Below are positions 25,200 through 34,237 of a stretch of 64,000 nucleotides of DNA, in pieces. Source of the DNA: Rhodococcus pseudokoreensis (GTDB lineage Bacteria; Actinomycetota; Actinomycetes; Mycobacteriales; Mycobacteriaceae); contig NZ_CP070619.1 in NCBI RefSeq assembly GCF_017068395.1, positions 3,162,001 to 3,226,000 on the forward strand. The letters run 5' to 3'. A program made the position numbers and the translations under genes. Positions within the stretch are counted from its first letter, which is position 1. Each line of letters opens with the position of its first letter. A model generated the notes under the pieces. It saw only the letters and a program-made list of their open reading frames with translations, was not told the origin of the DNA and did no database searches.

Positions 25200-27551
25200 A
25201 TGGAAACCTGCATTCGAACCACACCGGGTGAGCTGTCCACGGACACTCATCGCCCCCGGCCGGCAGGCAACCTGCCCTCCGACCTGACGACCTTCGTCGG
25301 ACGCAGACATGACGTGGCCACTACGAAGCGCCTCCTCGCAAATTCGCGGCTGGTCACCCTGGCAGGAATCGGCGGGGTCGGAAAGACACGCCTCGCACTC
25401 AGGATCGCCGCCGAAGCTCGTCGAGCATTTGCCGACGGCGTCTGGCTGGTCGAACTCGGCGAAGTCGCCGACGCAGACCTTCTCGTCGACACCGTGGCTT
25501 CCACTCTCGGAATCCACCAACGAGCCGATGCACAGGGACTCCACGGCATCATCGAACATCTCCAGTCGCGCAAGTGCATGATCGTGCTCGACAACTGCGA
25601 ACATGTCGTCGAGGCCGCCGCCGACGTCGCCCGGGCCTTACTCGAGTCCTGCCCCGAACTGCACATACTTGCGACCAGCCGCGAACCCCTGCGGATCGGC
25701 GGTGAAACAGTCCAGCGGATACCACCCCTCAGCATCCCCGACTCGCACACACCACTGTCGATGCAGTCGATGAGCCGATACGACGCCGTGACGCTCTTCG
25801 TTGACCGTGCGGCCACCGCGGTTCCCGGATTCAGACTCACAGAGGACAATTGGGGGCAGATCGCTCGCATCTGCAATCAACTCGACGGGTTGCCACTCGC
25901 GATCGAACTGTCCGCCGTCCGACTACGCGCGATCTCGATCGACCAGATGCACGACAAACTGGTGAACCGCTACGAGTTGCTCACCCGAGGCCGCCGATGC
26001 GCACCGCCCCGCCAGCAGTCCCTCCGACTCTGTATCGATTGGACCCACGACCTCTGCACCTCGCAGGAGCGCCTGCTCTGGTCACACCTGTCAGTGTTCG
26101 CCGGAAGCTTCGAATTGGAGGCCGCCGAGGCCATCTGCTCCGACGCGCTCGCCCCCGGGAGCGTGCTGGATACCGTCGCATCCCTCGTCGACAAGTCGGT
26201 CCTGATTCGTGAGGGGGATGGTCCTACCGTCCGCTTCCGCCTGCTTGAAACATTGCGCGAGTACGGCCGAGAAATGCTGCACGACAACGAAGACGTCACC
26301 GCGCTTCGACATCGGCACAGCGACTGGTACCGGAAGTTGGCACGCCGGGCGGAGTCCGAATGGATCAGCCCACATCAGCTGACGTGGATCGCCCGGCTGG
26401 ATCGCGAACAACCAAACCTCCGCGAGGCACTGCAATTCCGCATCTCACAGAGCGAATCAGATTCGATCGACTTTGCCGCATCGCTCTACCCCTTCTGGTT
26501 CTCGCGCGGTCTGCTCAGCGAGGGGCGACGATGGCTCGACCTCGCGTTGACCACCGACGACGGGCGCCACCCCGCCGACCGTGTGAAGGCCTTGTGTGCT
26601 CAGAGTGTGCTCGCTGACCGTCAGGGCGACCTCGAGGCCGGAGCACAACTGCTGACGGAAGCGGTCGTATCGACCGATCGAGCCGACGACGACGAGATCA
26701 GTCAGGCACGGCTGTGCCACGCGCAAGGAATGCACTCGCTCTACGCGGGCGAAATAGGTTCGGCTGCGACATCGCTGGCCGAAGCTCTCGTCCTTCTACC
26801 CGACCATCAACTGCCCTATCTCCGGATCGTGAGCCTCCAGGGACTTGGACTCGCCAGCGGGCTCCTGGGCGACACTGCACGTGCGATCGCCAGTAACGAA
26901 GAGGCACTCGCCTTCAGTACCGAACTCGGAGAATCCGTCTACCGGGCCCGATCCTTCTGGGTCCTGGGACTGCAAGTGTGGCACCTCGGCAACAGCGACC
27001 GAGCGAAGGGGCTCCTCGATCAAGGGCTGCTGTCGGCCCGCGTCGTGGACGATCCGCTCAGTACAGCATGGTGTCTCGAGGCCCTGGCTTGGATCGCAGC
27101 GAAGGACGACCGAGCCGAGCGCGCCGCACAGCTCATGGGTGCAGCCGAAGCACTTTGGCAGAGCGTCGGCAGTGCACCTGTTCACATTCCGGGCCTACAT
27201 ATCTATCACGACGAATGTGCACGTCAAGCTCGCGGAGTGCTGTGCGGAGGGACTTTCGACGCCGCATTCCGGGCCGGAAGCCGCATGACCCTCGCGGAAG
27301 CTTCAGCACTCGGCCTCGGTGACGACATGCCAGTGCGCCCGACCGACTCCGATTCGGACGCACCGACTCTGACCAAGCGAGAGAAGCAAGTCGCCGACCT
27401 CGTCGCCGAAGGCCTCACCAACAGGAGCATTGCTGCCAAGCTGGTCATCGCCGACCGCACAGCGCAGGGGCACGTGGAACACATCCTCACCAAGCTGAAC
27501 TTCACCTCACGTGCCCAGATCGCCGCGTGGGTGGCAGAGCGCAAACGATGA
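25200..27551 (+). CDS. LuxR-family regulator with NB-ARC ATPase and TPR-like domains
   Basis: A 783-residue signal-transduction ATPase (LAL/STAND type). The N-terminal NB-ARC domain has Walker A GIGGVGKTRLAL (from residue 56) and Walker B-like MIVLDNCEHVV. A winged-helix region (LCIDWTHDLCTSQERLLWSHLSVF) and a helical TPR-like array follow. The C-terminal LuxR HTH (about 722-775) reads LTKREKQVADLVAEGLTNRSIAAK. It is divergent from the dikinase operon and is the probable regulator of it. Residues 20-700 are closely paralogous to the middle of the PknK-like kinase at 52940, which lacks the HTH. ATG 25200 has no strong ribosome site, so the start is approximate. Confidence 0.9.
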   Translation: METCIRTTPGELSTDTHRPRPAGNLPSDLTTFVGRRHDVATTKRLLANSRLVTLAGIGGVGKTRLALRIAAEARRAFADGVWLVELGEVADADLLVDTVASTLGIHQRADAQGLHGIIEHLQSRKCMIVLDNCEHVVEAAADVARALLESCPELHILATSREPLRIGGETVQRIPPLSIPDSHTPLSMQSMSRYDAVTLFVDRAATAVPGFRLTEDNWGQIARICNQLDGLPLAIELSAVRLRAISIDQMHDKLVNRYELLTRGRRCAPPRQQSLRLCIDWTHDLCTSQERLLWSHLSVFAGSFELEAAEAICSDALAPGSVLDTVASLVDKSVLIREGDGPTVRFRLLETLREYGREMLHDNEDVTALRHRHSDWYRKLARRAESEWISPHQLTWIARLDREQPNLREALQFRISQSESDSIDFAASLYPFWFSRGLLSEGRRWLDLALTTDDGRHPADRVKALCAQSVLADRQGDLEAGAQLLTEAVVSTDRADDDEISQARLCHAQGMHSLYAGEIGSAATSLAEALVLLPDHQLPYLRIVSLQGLGLASGLLGDTARAIASNEEALAFSTELGESVYRARSFWVLGLQVWHLGNSDRAKGLLDQGLLSARVVDDPLSTAWCLEALAWIAAKDDRAERAAQLMGAAEALWQSVGSAPVHIPGLHIYHDECARQARGVLCGGTFDAAFRAGSRMTLAEASALGLGDDMPVRPTDSDSDAPTLTKREKQVADLVAEGLTNRSIAAKLVIADRTAQGHVEHILTKLNFTSRAQIAAWVAERKR

Positions 27552-27723
27552 CGTCGCACACCTCATCCGCCGGCGTGAAAAATAGGGATGCGCACTATCT
27601 CCCAACGCAATGCGCCCATACAGTTCACAGTCGTACGGTCGTCTACAGCGGTCCGAGGGTGGTGACCGATGGCGCGCACAGCTCATGCCGTAGTCGCCGT
27701 GGCTGTCGGAAGTAGGGGCAACA

Positions 27724-27954
27724 ATGACGGAAACACTCGAAGGACATCTTACGGACACCCGTGAAGACGACCTCATGGTGCAGTTCTTCCGACGCTGGTC
27801 CGCATTCGGAGGCGGACCGGCGGAAGACATCCTGGTCACCTTCGGAATCTCCAAAAGGGAGTACATGGGGCGGCTCTACGACCTCGCCTGCAGCTGCCGA
27901 ATCCGTAGATATCCACCGGAAGTCAAAGAATTGATACTCAGGTTCTGCTCCTGA
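27724..27954 (+). CDS. DUF3263-like small helix-turn-helix protein
   Basis: A 76-residue protein. The core FFRRWSAFGGGPAEDILVTF followed by GISKREYMGRLYDL matches the layout of actinobacterial DUF3263 (small DNA-binding-like proteins) and is clearly homologous to the 71-residue protein at 56685-56900. ATG 27724 follows AGGGG. It stands 172 bp after the LuxR-type regulator in the same direction. Possible co-transcription cannot be judged. The function is unknown; it may be a small regulator. Confidence 0.7.
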   Translation: MTETLEGHLTDTREDDLMVQFFRRWSAFGGGPAEDILVTFGISKREYMGRLYDLACSCRIRRYPPEVKELILRFCS

Positions 27955-28005
27955 GAACCCAGACATGCCAACCATTTTCCGATCAGCGCGTCATCCCGAT
28001 TCAGG

Positions 28006-29316
28006 TCAGGCGAGCACTCGATCACGAGTTTCTGGCATCCGCGCGTACACGACCACTCCTCCGAGGGCCGCTGCCGCGACATAGAGCCACACCCAGTCTT
28101 GGAGACCGTTGGTCGCCAACCAGGTCGTGATGTACGGAGCCGTCCCACCGAAGAGAGCGACTGCGATGGCGTAGGGGAACCCGATACCTGTTGTGCGGAC
28201 TTCCGCGGGGAACTGTTCGGCCATCACCGTCGCAATGAGTCCTGCATAACCGGCCAACAAGGTGACGCCTACGATCTCGACGGCGAGAAGAGTCCAGAAG
28301 CCGCCGGTCTCGAGCATCCGGAACGCCGGGTAGGCGAACAGGAGGAAGCCGATCGCGAACGTCAACATCACCGGCTTGCGCCCGACACGGTCGGCGATGA
28401 TCCCCGCGAACGGCAGGAGGCACAGAAAGTACGCCAGCGCAATCGTGTTCGCCAGGAGCGCCGTCTGCAATGACATCGTGCCGAGTGCGGCGCTGACATA
28501 CCCGGGCATGTAGTTGATCCAGATGTAGTAGATCAGCACTCCGGCGGCCGCCATTCCGATCACTCGGAACGCCGCACCAGGATGCTTCCGCAACATTTCG
28601 GTCATCGGGTTTCGCGGGATTCGTCCATCGGCTTGCGCGTTCCGGAAGCTGTCGGTCTCCTCGAGCCCGATCCGCAGCCACAAACCGACCAAACCCAGCA
28701 GTCCACCGGCGATGAACGCGGCCCGCCATCCCCACGCCGACATCACCTCCGGATCGAGCGTCGACGTGAGGATCAGTGCCAGCACGGCGGCGATCAACAC
28801 ACCCAGCCCTGCCGACACTTGTTGCCATGAACCAGCGAAGGCGCGTCGCATACCCGTCGCAGATTCGACGAGCAGAGCGGAGGAGGATCCGAACTCACCG
28901 CCGGCCGAGAATCCCTGCACGAGCCGGGCCAGGAGGAGCACGATCGGTGCCGCCACACCGATTTGGTCGTATGTCGGGCACAGTGCGATGACGAACGCAC
29001 ATCCGGCCATCATCACGATGGTCAGTGTCAGCCCCTTCTTCCGGCCGTGACGATCGGTGAAGACGCCGATCACGGCACCACCGACAGGCCGCATGACGAA
29101 GCCGACCGCGAAGACGGCAAGCGTTGCCAGCAAACCCGATCCGGGCGCTGAGGGCGGGAAGAACTGCGTCGCGAAGATCGGTGCCAGCGCGCTGTACAAC
29201 GCCCAGTCGATCCATTCCACGGTATTTCCGACCGAGCCCGCGACCAGCGCTCTGCGCTTCTTTCGCGACTCGGTCCGCTGAGCGCTCGAGGGAGCATCAT
29301 TGCTTCGGACACGCAT
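28006..29316 (-). CDS. MFS transporter, MHS family
   Basis: A 436-residue twelve-helix transporter of the metabolite:H+ symporter family. GNTVEWIDWALYSALAPIFA marks TM1, FTDRHGRKKGLTLTIVMMAG the loop 2-3 motif, and LVQGFSAGGEFGSSSALLVE TM4-5. Paralogous to the truncated transporter at the left end. It lies 65 bp downstream of the crotonase gene in the same direction, so it is probably the last gene of the 34237-28006 catabolic operon and imports its substrate. ATG 29316 follows GAGAGG. Confidence 0.9.
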   Translation of the reverse strand: MRVRSNDAPSSAQRTESRKKRRALVAGSVGNTVEWIDWALYSALAPIFATQFFPPSAPGSGLLATLAVFAVGFVMRPVGGAVIGVFTDRHGRKKGLTLTIVMMAGCAFVIALCPTYDQIGVAAPIVLLLARLVQGFSAGGEFGSSSALLVESATGMRRAFAGSWQQVSAGLGVLIAAVLALILTSTLDPEVMSAWGWRAAFIAGGLLGLVGLWLRIGLEETDSFRNAQADGRIPRNPMTEMLRKHPGAAFRVIGMAAAGVLIYYIWINYMPGYVSAALGTMSLQTALLANTIALAYFLCLLPFAGIIADRVGRKPVMLTFAIGFLLFAYPAFRMLETGGFWTLLAVEIVGVTLLAGYAGLIATVMAEQFPAEVRTTGIGFPYAIAVALFGGTAPYITTWLATNGLQDWVWLYVAAAALGGVVVYARMPETRDRVLA

Positions 29317-29381
29317 CGTCCAACCTCTCGTTCGGGATTCACAGTGTGAGTGTTCGTGCAGATGTACTGCGGAGACCGGCT

Positions 29382-30164
29382 TCAGCGGCCGACGTAGTGC
29401 GCCGGCCGCTTCTCGACCATGGCGCGTCGGGCTTCGTGCGAATCCTCGGTCGACATGACGACCGCGTGATGCGAGGAGATCAGGTCGAGTGCTGTTCTGA
29501 GATCATGTTTTTCACCGAGCCTGGTGCTGCGCTTGATCATCTGAACCGCAACGGGAGGCTGGCGCGCGATCTGGGTTGCCAGTTCGAGCACCTCCTTCTC
29601 CAACTCGTCGTCGGGGTGCACCGCACTGACCAGTCCGAGCGAGAGCGCTTCCTGAGCCCCGACAACGCGTCCCGTCCACATCAGTTGCAGGGCGGTGGCG
29701 GTGCCGACGATGCGGGGCAGCAAATAGCATCCCCCGTCACCGGGAACGAGACCCACCCGGATGTATGCCTGAGAGAACCGGGCAGACTCGGAGGCCAGAC
29801 GGATATCGGCGAGTAGCGCCATGTCCATTCCCGCACCGAAGGCATCGCCGGAGACTGCGGCGAGGTACGGCTTGTTGAGCGCGTCCGCGGCGTGCGCGAC
29901 CTTGTGCACATGCCTGGTCAATAGGTTTTTCGCACCCAGGGGTGTCGGCTCGATGGTGTCGAGAACCGCGAGATCGACTCCGGAACAGAATGACCCACCA
30001 GCGCCGATCAGGACGACGACGCGAACATTGGGGTCGTGTTCGGCCTCGATTAGCGCATTCGCCCAGGTGTCGATCATCTCCAATGTGAAGGCGTTCTTGC
30101 GTTGCGGCCGGTTGAGCGTGATGGTGGCGATGTGGTCGGCCACTGCATAGTCGATGTCTGCCAT
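29382..30164 (-). CDS. Crotonase-fold enoyl-CoA hydratase/isomerase family protein lacking both hydratase glutamates
   Basis: A 260-residue crotonase. The oxyanion-hole elements are present (GGSFCSGVDLAVL; SGDAFGAGMDMALLADIRLA). The two catalytic glutamates of enoyl-CoA hydratase are replaced: the QPEI position reads QAYI (Tyr134) and the AMEM position reads ALQL (Gln160), while Asp143 appears in LVPGDGG. Members with this pattern are typically isomerases, hydrolases or C-C lyases such as the PaaG type, not simple hydratases. ATG 30164 follows GAAGGA. It belongs to the minus-strand operon with the Ltp-like thiolase, CoA ligase and DUF35 protein. Confidence 0.88.
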   Translation of the reverse strand: MADIDYAVADHIATITLNRPQRKNAFTLEMIDTWANALIEAEHDPNVRVVVLIGAGGSFCSGVDLAVLDTIEPTPLGAKNLLTRHVHKVAHAADALNKPYLAAVSGDAFGAGMDMALLADIRLASESARFSQAYIRVGLVPGDGGCYLLPRIVGTATALQLMWTGRVVGAQEALSLGLVSAVHPDDELEKEVLELATQIARQPPVAVQMIKRSTRLGEKHDLRTALDLISSHHAVVMSTEDSHEARRAMVEKRPAHYVGR

Positions 30165-30208
30165 GGTGATTCCTTCGGTGTGCGTAGCTGGTGACCGTGA
30201 TGTCCCGG

Positions 30209-31384
30209 TCAGTCCGCTGCGCCGAGGACGAGGACGTTGTAGTACTGGGCCCCGGATCCGGCACCGGCAACCAGGCCGGTCCGAGCTCCGGGTACCTGCC
30301 TGTTGCCGCCGTCCCCGCGGATTTGCCGGACAGCTTCGATGATCTTCAATGTTGGAGCGCCCCAGCCTATGTGACTGAACGAGAGGACGCCGCCGTCGGT
30401 GCAGGTGGGCAGTCCCCCGTCGATCCCGATTCCGGTGTCCATGGCAAATGGTCCACCGTCCCCCTGTTTGCAGAATCCGAGCGCCTCGTACTGCCGGAGG
30501 ACCTCGGCGGAATTGACGTCGTACAACTGGACGAAGTCGAGGTCCTCGGGTTCGAGGCCTGCGGTGGCGTAGGCGCGACGCGACGCGTCCGCGCCGATCA
30601 TCCAGACGTCGTCGTAGCGGGGCGGGTCGACGTATTGCTGGCGCATCCATTCTGCGCCACCGCCGAGGATGCGGACCGGAGTCGATGGCAGGTCGCGGGC
30701 GCGCTCCATCGATGTGACGACCAGTGCGGCAGCGCCCTCGTTTGCCAGGCAGACCTCCAGCCGAGTGAATGGATCGACGACCTTCGGCGCGGCCAGAACG
30801 TCCTCGGCGGTGTAGGGACCGCGACCGGTCATCACTGCATCGGGGTTGGCCGATCCCGTGTTGCGGATGGCGGCGGCGACGTGGGCCATACCGTCCCTCG
30901 CATGGGGGTATTCGTGGAGGTACCGTTGCGCGACCAACGCGAACTGCGCCGTGGTGAATGAGCCGAACGGTTCGACGAACTCGTTTTCCGGACGGGTGTA
31001 GGACGCGACACGGCCGGCTTCGGCGCTCATCACGCCCGCCTGTCCGCCGGTGATCAGCACCGTGTGGCACTGCCCGGTTGCGATTGCCGCGGCCGCGTCG
31101 AGAACCGCAGGCACGCCTTGCGGGTAGGTGTCGCCAATCCATCGCACCGGGATTCCCAGCAGTCCCGCCCAGTCCGCTGATCCGGGCTGGAAGACGGTGC
31201 CGCCGGGTCCGGGCCAGCGGGCGCAGATGCCGTCGACGTCGGTGCGGTCGATCCCGGCGTCCGCGAGGGCGGCCTTCGCCGCGTGCACACTTGCGGTCAG
31301 TGAGTTCATCTCCAGTCGTCGGGCCTGCTGGGTCATCCCGACGCCGACGACGGCGATGTCGTGAAAGGGGTGGCGCGCGGTCAT
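30209..31384 (-). CDS. Thiolase-like (Ltp/SCP2-type) lipid-transfer protein, probable acyl-CoA retro-aldolase or thiolase
   Basis: A 391-residue thiolase-superfamily protein of the lipid-transfer branch. It opens with DIAVVGVGMTQQARRLEMNS, has GIDRTDVDGICARWPG, and ends with PTCTDGGVLSFSHIGWGAPT. The usual nucleophilic cysteine of degradative thiolases is not evident in the expected segment (VLDAAAAIATGQCHTV). In steroid catabolism Ltp2 of this type pairs with a DUF35 protein (ChsH2) to perform retro-aldol cleavage, and a DUF35 protein is encoded nearby at 32919. An aldolase role is therefore plausible. The start overlaps the CoA ligase stop (ATGA). Confidence 0.85.
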   Translation of the reverse strand: MTARHPFHDIAVVGVGMTQQARRLEMNSLTASVHAAKAALADAGIDRTDVDGICARWPGPGGTVFQPGSADWAGLLGIPVRWIGDTYPQGVPAVLDAAAAIATGQCHTVLITGGQAGVMSAEAGRVASYTRPENEFVEPFGSFTTAQFALVAQRYLHEYPHARDGMAHVAAAIRNTGSANPDAVMTGRGPYTAEDVLAAPKVVDPFTRLEVCLANEGAAALVVTSMERARDLPSTPVRILGGGAEWMRQQYVDPPRYDDVWMIGADASRRAYATAGLEPEDLDFVQLYDVNSAEVLRQYEALGFCKQGDGGPFAMDTGIGIDGGLPTCTDGGVLSFSHIGWGAPTLKIIEAVRQIRGDGGNRQVPGARTGLVAGAGSGAQYYNVLVLGAAD

Positions 31385-32922
31385 ACGACACCCGCCGGGG
31401 AGGACAGCCTTTCGCGCACCTGCGCCTTGGTGATCTTGCCGACGGCGTTGCGTGGGAGGTCCTGCCACACTTCGATCCGTGCGGGAACCTTGATGCTCGG
31501 GAGGCCGTGCTGTCGGCACCACTGCGTGAGTTCGTCGACCGACGGTGCCTGCGCCCCACTTGCGATGACGACCGCGGCGATCGACTCACCCCACTCGGGA
31601 TCGTCGAGGCCGACGACGGCTGCCTCGCGTACCTGCTCGTGCAGGGTCAGCACGTTTTCGATCTCGGTGGGTGCAATGTTGAACCCACCACGGATGATCA
31701 GATCCTTCTTCCTGCCCACGATCTTCAGATAGCCGTCGGATGTCCACTGCCCGATGTCACCGGAGTGCATCCAGCCGTCGATGAGTGCCTCCGAGGTGCG
31801 CTCTGGTTCGCGGTAGTAGCCGATCATCGTGTACGGCGTGCCGAAAATGATTTCGCCGCGTTCTCCCGCGGGAACGTCCGCACCGGTCTCGTCGACCAGG
31901 CGCACCATCACTGCCATCGACTCTTTCCCGCAGGTGGTGAAGAGTTCCGGACGACCGCCCGCGGCGGCGGCATGGTCACTCTTGCGAAGCATGGTGCCGA
32001 TCGAGGCGATCTCCGCCATCCCGTACAGCTGCACGAAGATGGGGCCGAACCGCTCGACGAGGGCCGCGACTCGATCGGGGGCTATGGGGGCGGATCCGTA
32101 CCCGATCGTCTGCAGGCTGGGAATCGTGTCTCGGTCGATCCCGGATTCGAGGAGACGGATCAGCATGGTCGGCACCAGGAACGTGTGTGTCACGGCGTTC
32201 GAGCGCACCTCTTCGACGAGCCGTTCGGGCTTGAATCCCCGGGAATCCGAGAACCCGATAGCCCCGCCGAGGAGAGCCAAGGGTGCAAGGGTGATCTGCA
32301 TGCTGGAGTTGTGCGGGATGGCGATCAGCCACCTCGTGTTCTCGGACAGCTCGTACTCGGATGCCGCCACTGCGGCGTGCTGGAGGGTCGCACCGACGCT
32401 GAAGAGGATGCCCTTGGGTCGGCCCGTCGTGCCGCTCGAATACACGATGCAGAACTCGTCCTCGGAGTTCACCAATCGCTCGGTGGCGGGCGCCGCCGGA
32501 GAGGCTGTGCTCAACTGCGCCTCGTATTGGGTGGGATCGTCGATATCGAGTACCACCGCGTCGGTGCCGTCGGTCAGTTTTCGCGCCATCGGGGCGAGGT
32601 CGGCGTCGGCGAGGATGACCTTGGGAGTGCAGTTGTCGAAGATCTCGTCGTATTCGGGCTCGCCGAGGCGGAAGTTCAGCCCGACGTACACCGCTCCGGC
32701 CTTTGCGCAGCCGCCGACGAGTTCCACGACTTCCACTCGGTTGGCGACCAGTACTGCGACCCGGTCGCCGCGTTGGACTCCGTACCGGTCGATGAGCAGA
32801 TTCGCCAGGCGGCACGCGCGGTCGTCGACCTGCTGCCAGGTGCGCGAATCGGGGCCCGCGAAGGTGGCGAGCGCATGCGGGTTTCGGCGGGCGTTTCTAC
32901 TGAAGGCGAGTCCGATGTTCAT
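31381..32922 (-). CDS. AMP-forming acyl-CoA synthetase
   Basis: A 513-residue ANL-family CoA ligase. Visible motifs: IVYSSGTTGRPKGILF (P-loop), QLYGMAEIAS, SDGYLKIVGRKKDLIIRGGFN (hinge) and the C-terminal lysine in NAVGKITKAQVRERL. It activates a carboxylic acid intermediate of the P450 cluster, probably after the aldehyde dehydrogenase step. It is translationally coupled by ATGA overlaps to the DUF35 gene upstream and the thiolase-like gene downstream. Distinct from, and only distantly similar to, the ligase at 1564. Substrate not predictable. Confidence 0.92.
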   Translation of the reverse strand: MNIGLAFSRNARRNPHALATFAGPDSRTWQQVDDRACRLANLLIDRYGVQRGDRVAVLVANRVEVVELVGGCAKAGAVYVGLNFRLGEPEYDEIFDNCTPKVILADADLAPMARKLTDGTDAVVLDIDDPTQYEAQLSTASPAAPATERLVNSEDEFCIVYSSGTTGRPKGILFSVGATLQHAAVAASEYELSENTRWLIAIPHNSSMQITLAPLALLGGAIGFSDSRGFKPERLVEEVRSNAVTHTFLVPTMLIRLLESGIDRDTIPSLQTIGYGSAPIAPDRVAALVERFGPIFVQLYGMAEIASIGTMLRKSDHAAAAGGRPELFTTCGKESMAVMVRLVDETGADVPAGERGEIIFGTPYTMIGYYREPERTSEALIDGWMHSGDIGQWTSDGYLKIVGRKKDLIIRGGFNIAPTEIENVLTLHEQVREAAVVGLDDPEWGESIAAVVIASGAQAPSVDELTQWCRQHGLPSIKVPARIEVWQDLPRNAVGKITKAQVRERLSSPAGVV

Positions 32923-33344
32923 CGCGGCAAGTCCTCTGTGTCAATGGCGTGAAAAGCGGGAAAGGTCCAGTTCTCGTCGATCTCGACCCATGCGACCTCG
33001 ACACGGGTGCCGATTGGTGTCGGGGTGCCCTCGGTGGTGACGATGTTGGTCAGCAACTGCCACCCCTCGTCGATGTCGACGATGGCGAGCTCGTAGGGCG
33101 CTGGCAGTGCGGGAGACGGCGGGCGGTGCACGATCGTGCTGCTGTAGATGCTTCCGCGGCCGGTGCTGGTCTGGTAGCTCCATTTTTCGCCGAGGCAGTG
33201 GGGGCAGATCAGTTGGGGTGTGAAGAAGCTGCGGGTGCAGTCGTCGCAGACCGGGCGGACCAGCCGATGCTCGCGCGCTGCAGCCCAGAACGGCGCTGTC
33301 AGCTCGCTCGGGGTGGGCAGTGGCCGCTCGAGCTGCAAATCCAT
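32919..33344 (-). CDS. DUF35 zinc-ribbon/OB-fold acyl-CoA-associated protein
   Basis: A 141-residue protein with the N-terminal rubredoxin-like zinc ribbon (CDDCTRSFFTPQLICPHCLG: four cysteines in two CxxC pairs) and a C-terminal OB fold (RGSIYSSTIVHRPPSPALPA; YELAIVDIDEGWQLLTNI). DUF35 proteins bind acyl-CoA and act as partners of thiolase-like or hydratase enzymes, as in Ltp2-ChsH2. The likely partner is the 30209 gene product two positions downstream. ATG 33344 overlaps the preceding stop (TGATG); a GTG one codon earlier is possible. Confidence 0.88.
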   Translation of the reverse strand: MDLQLERPLPTPSELTAPFWAAAREHRLVRPVCDDCTRSFFTPQLICPHCLGEKWSYQTSTGRGSIYSSTIVHRPPSPALPAPYELAIVDIDEGWQLLTNIVTTEGTPTPIGTRVEVAWVEIDENWTFPAFHAIDTEDLPR

Positions 33345-34237
33345 CACTCGCCACCGACGAGGAGGAGGTGAGCGGCTCGAGCAACGGGCATGCCGATGGT
33401 GACGCCGCGGTCGCGTGCCGGACCGTTACAGGCGCTGATCAGGCCCTCCTGGTAGCCGCGGAAGGCGTCACCGATCGGCGCAGTGCGGCCGTCGATGCAT
33501 GCGCCGGCCAGTCCGGCGCCCTCGGCGGTCCGAAGTCCGACGATGCCGGAGTCGTTTTTCGACATGCCACCGTCGTGGCAGATGAAGGCCCACGGGTCGG
33601 CTTCGAGTAGGAACTTCGCGCCGCTGCGACCCGTGTGGCCCGCGGTCACCATGACGCTGCGGCGGGCGTCCTCCGGCAGAGCCCACACGATGGAGTCGGT
33701 GACGACGGTCCGGCGGCCCTCGAACTCCTCGACGATCTCGCGCCGGATCTTGTTTCCCACGGTGGTGTCGGCCAGCTCGGTGTCGCGCAGCAGCTCGGCC
33801 GCTTCGCGAACGGGCATTCCGACTGACACGCCGAGGATTTCGGCGTGGTAGTTCACATGGGAAATCAGGCCGTTGTCGTAGAGGTCGCGTCCGTTACCCA
33901 TTTCCACGGACATGCCGTCCGCAGTGGCGGCGGGGATGCCCAGCGCCTCCAGATACCAGAGCCCGGCGATCCCGGCCCCGTCCTTCCCGACGCAGGCGTC
34001 GTGCCCGATGACGCCGCGGGGCCGGTGGATCGCACACATGCGCGCGGGCAGCACACCGATATACGACGCCGGCAGGACAACGTCCCGGTCGGTGTTCCGC
34101 TCGTCGACCCAGCGGGCGGAGTCCATGATGATGATCCGTCTTCCGTCGCGCTCCGCGACAACTTCCTGGGGATGGTCCTTCTCCCGCTCGAGCAGGGTTT
34201 CTCCCACGTCACTTCTCCTCGCCAGTTCGGTATTCAT
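33344..34237 (-). CDS. Unrecognised protein with internal tandem duplication
   Basis: A 297-residue soluble protein of unrecognised family. Residues about 36-150 and 176-291 are two copies of one unit. Shared landmarks in order are (M/T)DS..W, a stretch of beta-type sequence, GHDACVGKDGAGIAGL versus CHDGGMSKNDSGIVGL, GIPAATADGMSVEMGNGRDL versus GLAGACIDGRTAPIGDAFRG, NGLIS versus EGLIS, and GVSVGMPVREAAELL versus GVTIGMPVARAAHLL. No signal peptide. It is first in the minus-strand catabolic operon and coupled to DUF35 by TGATG. No strong ribosome site precedes ATG 34237. It may be an isomerase, hydratase or binding protein; I assign no function. Confidence 0.8.
   Translation of the reverse strand: MNTELARRSDVGETLLEREKDHPQEVVAERDGRRIIIMDSARWVDERNTDRDVVLPASYIGVLPARMCAIHRPRGVIGHDACVGKDGAGIAGLWYLEALGIPAATADGMSVEMGNGRDLYDNGLISHVNYHAEILGVSVGMPVREAAELLRDTELADTTVGNKIRREIVEEFEGRRTVVTDSIVWALPEDARRSVMVTAGHTGRSGAKFLLEADPWAFICHDGGMSKNDSGIVGLRTAEGAGLAGACIDGRTAPIGDAFRGYQEGLISACNGPARDRGVTIGMPVARAAHLLLVGGE

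Noticed and set aside
31078..32952. Plus-strand frame of about 620 codons opposite the thiolase-like and CoA ligase genes
   Set aside because: It spans two real, motif-bearing minus-strand genes and has no family features or ribosome site.
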